A stretch of 8,824 nt of DNA, taken from positions 1 to 8,824 of the forward strand of contig JAVVUK010000068.1 in NCBI GenBank assembly GCA_036653215.1. The letters run 5' to 3'. Position 1 is the stretch's first letter. Every line of letters begins with the position of its first letter. The notes beneath the pieces were generated by a model. It was not told where the DNA came from, ran no database searches, and saw only the letters and a list, made by a program, of their open reading frames with translations. This DNA comes from JADFUS01 sp036653215. Lineage in GTDB: Bacteria; Bacteroidota; Bacteroidia; Bacteroidales; Rikenellaceae. This document shows positions 6,990-8,824 of the stretch, piece by piece. The translations under genes and the position numbers were made by a program.

Positions 6990-7802
6990 ATGAACTTAGA
7001 CAATAAAGGATTACTTGATAACATAAAGGTTATCAGCAGTAGAAACATGACTAAAGAAGTAGTTAAGCGTTGTGTCACAATGCTTGATGTTACGACATTA
7101 GATGTTAAAGACACTCCAAAAAGTGTCTCTCTATTTACTTCAGAGGTGCTGCGTAAACTTTCTGAAAACGGCTTGCCTCCGGTTGCTTCGATATGTGTTA
7201 CCCCCTTGTTTATTGAAAATGTGGGTGTCGCATTATCCGATACTTCTATATCTATAACCGCTGTGGTAGGGTCGTTTCCTCTGTCTCAAACATTCCTTGA
7301 AGTGAAAATTTTGGAGTGTGCCATGGCGTTGGAGAATGGAGCAGATGAGTTAGATGTTGTCCTAAATGTGGGAGGGGTGCTTGAAGGAGATGACGATCTT
7401 GTTATATCGGAGCTTAAGTTCCTTAAAGAAGAAATAGACGACGATGCTTTGCTAAAAGTGATCATCGAGTGTGGAGAGTTAAAAACGCCAGAAAAGATTA
7501 TCCACGCAACAAAAATAGCAATATCTGCGGGGGCTGATTTCGTGAAGACATCTACTGGGAAAGTCCCTGTAAATGCTACTCCTGAGGCTGTGGCATTGAT
7601 GTGTGGCGTTATAAAAGAGCATTTTGAAAAGACGGGTCATAAGGTAGGTATAAAGGTGGCCGGTGGGGTCTCTTCTGTTGAGGCGTTGGTGGCATACTAC
7701 ACTATCGTTGAGGAGATTTTAGGTGACGAATGGCTTACACCACAATATTTTAGGGTCGGCACAAGTTCTTTGTTGGATAAAATGATAGAATTTTTAAAAT
7801 AA
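6990..7802 (+). CDS. deoC: DeoC, deoxyribose-phosphate aldolase
   Basis: DeoC is a cytoplasmic class I aldolase that splits 2-deoxyribose 5-phosphate into glyceraldehyde 3-phosphate and acetaldehyde, letting the cell use deoxyribose from DNA nucleosides. It has 270 aa, near the family size. The Schiff-base lysine is Lys186 in FVKTSTGKV. The second active-site lysine is Lys222 in GIKVAGGVSS, and the catalytic Asp122 lies in ADELDVVLN. The CVTPLF segment (69-74) matches CIYPRF of the E. coli enzyme. The leader has no Shine-Dalgarno, and a -7 box lies 23 nt upstream. Its TAA stop shares its last A with the ATG of the next gene, so the two are almost certainly co-transcribed. Other deo genes such as a nucleoside phosphorylase or phosphopentomutase are not in the window. 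Confidence 0.97.
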   Translation: MNLDNKGLLDNIKVISSRNMTKEVVKRCVTMLDVTTLDVKDTPKSVSLFTSEVLRKLSENGLPPVASICVTPLFIENVGVALSDTSISITAVVGSFPLSQTFLEVKILECAMALENGADELDVVLNVGGVLEGDDDLVISELKFLKEEIDDDALLKVIIECGELKTPEKIIHATKIAISAGADFVKTSTGKVPVNATPEAVALMCGVIKEHFEKTGHKVGIKVAGGVSSVEALVAYYTIVEEILGDEWLTPQYFRVGTSSLLDKMIEFLK

Positions 7803-8824
7803 TGATAGATAGCTGTATTGTAAGATGTGAGGATAATGGGAAGTCGATAACCATACCGACTAATACTAATTTGCGTGTCTTGTTGGATGATGTGTTTCCT
7901 GAAGAAAATAAAGAGGTAATTGCCGCTTATGTAAATAATGTATATCAAAGTCTAAATTATGTTATAACAGAAGATGTGACAGTTCGCTATCTTAGGATCT
8001 CGGAGGTAGAGGGTCGTCGTATATATGTGAGAACCTTGTTGTTGGTGTTGTTCAGTGCGGTTAGAGAGCTATATCCTAATGCTGTATTACGCACAAATTT
8101 CTCTGTTAGTGACGGTTTTTTCTTTACGGTGGAGGGAGTGGATAGCGATAAAGACATATCTTCAGAGATAAAGAGATTTATGAATGGCATCATTGCCGAT
8201 GACCTTCCTATAAAACATAATACGCTCTTTTGGGAGCAGGCTTTGGAGCTGTTTAGGGCAGAGGGGCTTAAGGAGAAGTTGACTTTAGTTGAGAGTCGTA
8301 AACGACTTTATTATAGTGTAGATATCCTAAATGAACATTGTGGATATTTCTATGGAACGATAGCCGATAGAACAGGAGTGTTGAAAGATTTTGATATATC
8401 TCCCTTTATGACAGGATATATTCTTATCCCTCCAACGACCAGTGATGGAAGACCTCGATATTCAATTGATGCTACAAAAATAAAGATGTACGACACCTTT
8501 ATGAAGTTTAAAGCGTGGCAAAACTTGATCGGTATAACAAGTATAGGTGTTCTGAATGAGGCTGTTGACGGTGGTGGTGCGGACGAAATAGTGAAAATAT
8601 GTGAGGCTCTACAAGAGAAAAACCTGTCTAACCTTGCCGATGAGGTGACAGGATTTTGTTATAAAGGAGTAAAATTAATCCTTATTTCGGGTCCTTCTTC
8701 GAGTGGAAAGACTACCTTTAGCAAAAAATTAAATATACAACTTCGCATATTTGGTCTTAAGCCACTCGTTGTGAGTATGGATGACTATTTTGTGGAGAGA
8801 GATCATACTCCGTTAGACGAATAT
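7802..8824 (+). CDS. Nucleoside (uridine-kinase-like) kinase with ThrRS-like N-terminal module, 3' end missing (right edge)
   Basis: The first 341 residues are visible and the frame is open to the window end. From about 290 a P-loop kinase of the uridine kinase family begins: ILISGPSSSGKTTF with Walker A 297-304, then VVSMDDYFVERDHTPLDEY (323-341), which matches the uridine kinase DDYY/tP..E region. The N-terminal half is not kinase. Residues about 1-60 look like a TGS (ubiquitin-like) domain, and FSAVRELYPNAVL...SDGFFFTVEG (84-112) resembles the second domain of threonyl-tRNA synthetase. TGS-kinase fusions of this kind are known in databases from Bacteroidota and Thermotoga. The expected reaction is ATP-dependent phosphorylation of a nucleoside; the substrate is not determined. 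The ATG overlaps the deoC stop (TAATG), suggesting translational coupling and a linked role in nucleoside metabolism. Family call is firm, specificity is not. Confidence 0.87.
   Translation, partial: MIDSCIVRCEDNGKSITIPTNTNLRVLLDDVFPEENKEVIAAYVNNVYQSLNYVITEDVTVRYLRISEVEGRRIYVRTLLLVLFSAVRELYPNAVLRTNFSVSDGFFFTVEGVDSDKDISSEIKRFMNGIIADDLPIKHNTLFWEQALELFRAEGLKEKLTLVESRKRLYYSVDILNEHCGYFYGTIADRTGVLKDFDISPFMTGYILIPPTTSDGRPRYSIDATKIKMYDTFMKFKAWQNLIGITSIGVLNEAVDGGGADEIVKICEALQEKNLSNLADEVTGFCYKGVKLILISGPSSSGKTTFSKKLNIQLRIFGLKPLVVSMDDYFVERDHTPLDEY

Overview
The window looks like ordinary chromosomal sequence from a Bacteroidota species, probably of the order Bacteroidales. The evidence is indirect but consistent. 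Two proteins have lipoprotein signals followed by Ig-like domains typical of Bacteroidales lipoproteins. Two candidate promoters carry the TAnnTTTG -7 box of this phylum. Start codons are preceded by A-rich leaders rather than Shine-Dalgarno sites, the sequence is fairly AT-rich, and the tRNA lacks an encoded CCA end. I cannot name the genus.

Layout from left to right. (1) A minus-strand CotH-kinase-family lipoprotein, cut by the left edge. (2) A 96-bp divergent intergenic region with a perfect 6+6-bp dyad. (3) clpB on the plus strand, encoding the disaggregase, with the start reassigned to 1470. (4) A convergent intergenic region with an 18+18-bp perfect palindrome that should terminate transcription in both directions. 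(5) On the minus strand, read right to left: nadA (quinolinate synthase), tRNA-Arg(CCG) only 6 nt after it, and an S37-family serine peptidase lipoprotein 31 nt further on. (6) A divergent nadA/deoC intergenic region with mirror-image TATATTTG boxes. (7) On the plus strand, deoC (deoxyribose-phosphate aldolase), overlapping by one base a nucleoside-kinase-like gene with a ThrRS-like N-terminal half, cut by the right edge.

Functionally this is a mix. ClpB is protein quality control and NadA is de novo NAD synthesis. DeoC with the kinase-like protein suggests handling of nucleosides and deoxyribose phosphate. The two lipoproteins are envelope or surface proteins. Only deoC plus the kinase gene, and possibly nadA-tRNA-peptidase, look like transcription units. 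No mobile element, CRISPR array, phage gene or defence system is visible, and I do not see a convincing new system. The observations most worth a second look are the tRNA wedged inside a gene string, the mirror-image promoter region, and the kinase with a degenerate tRNA-synthetase-like module.
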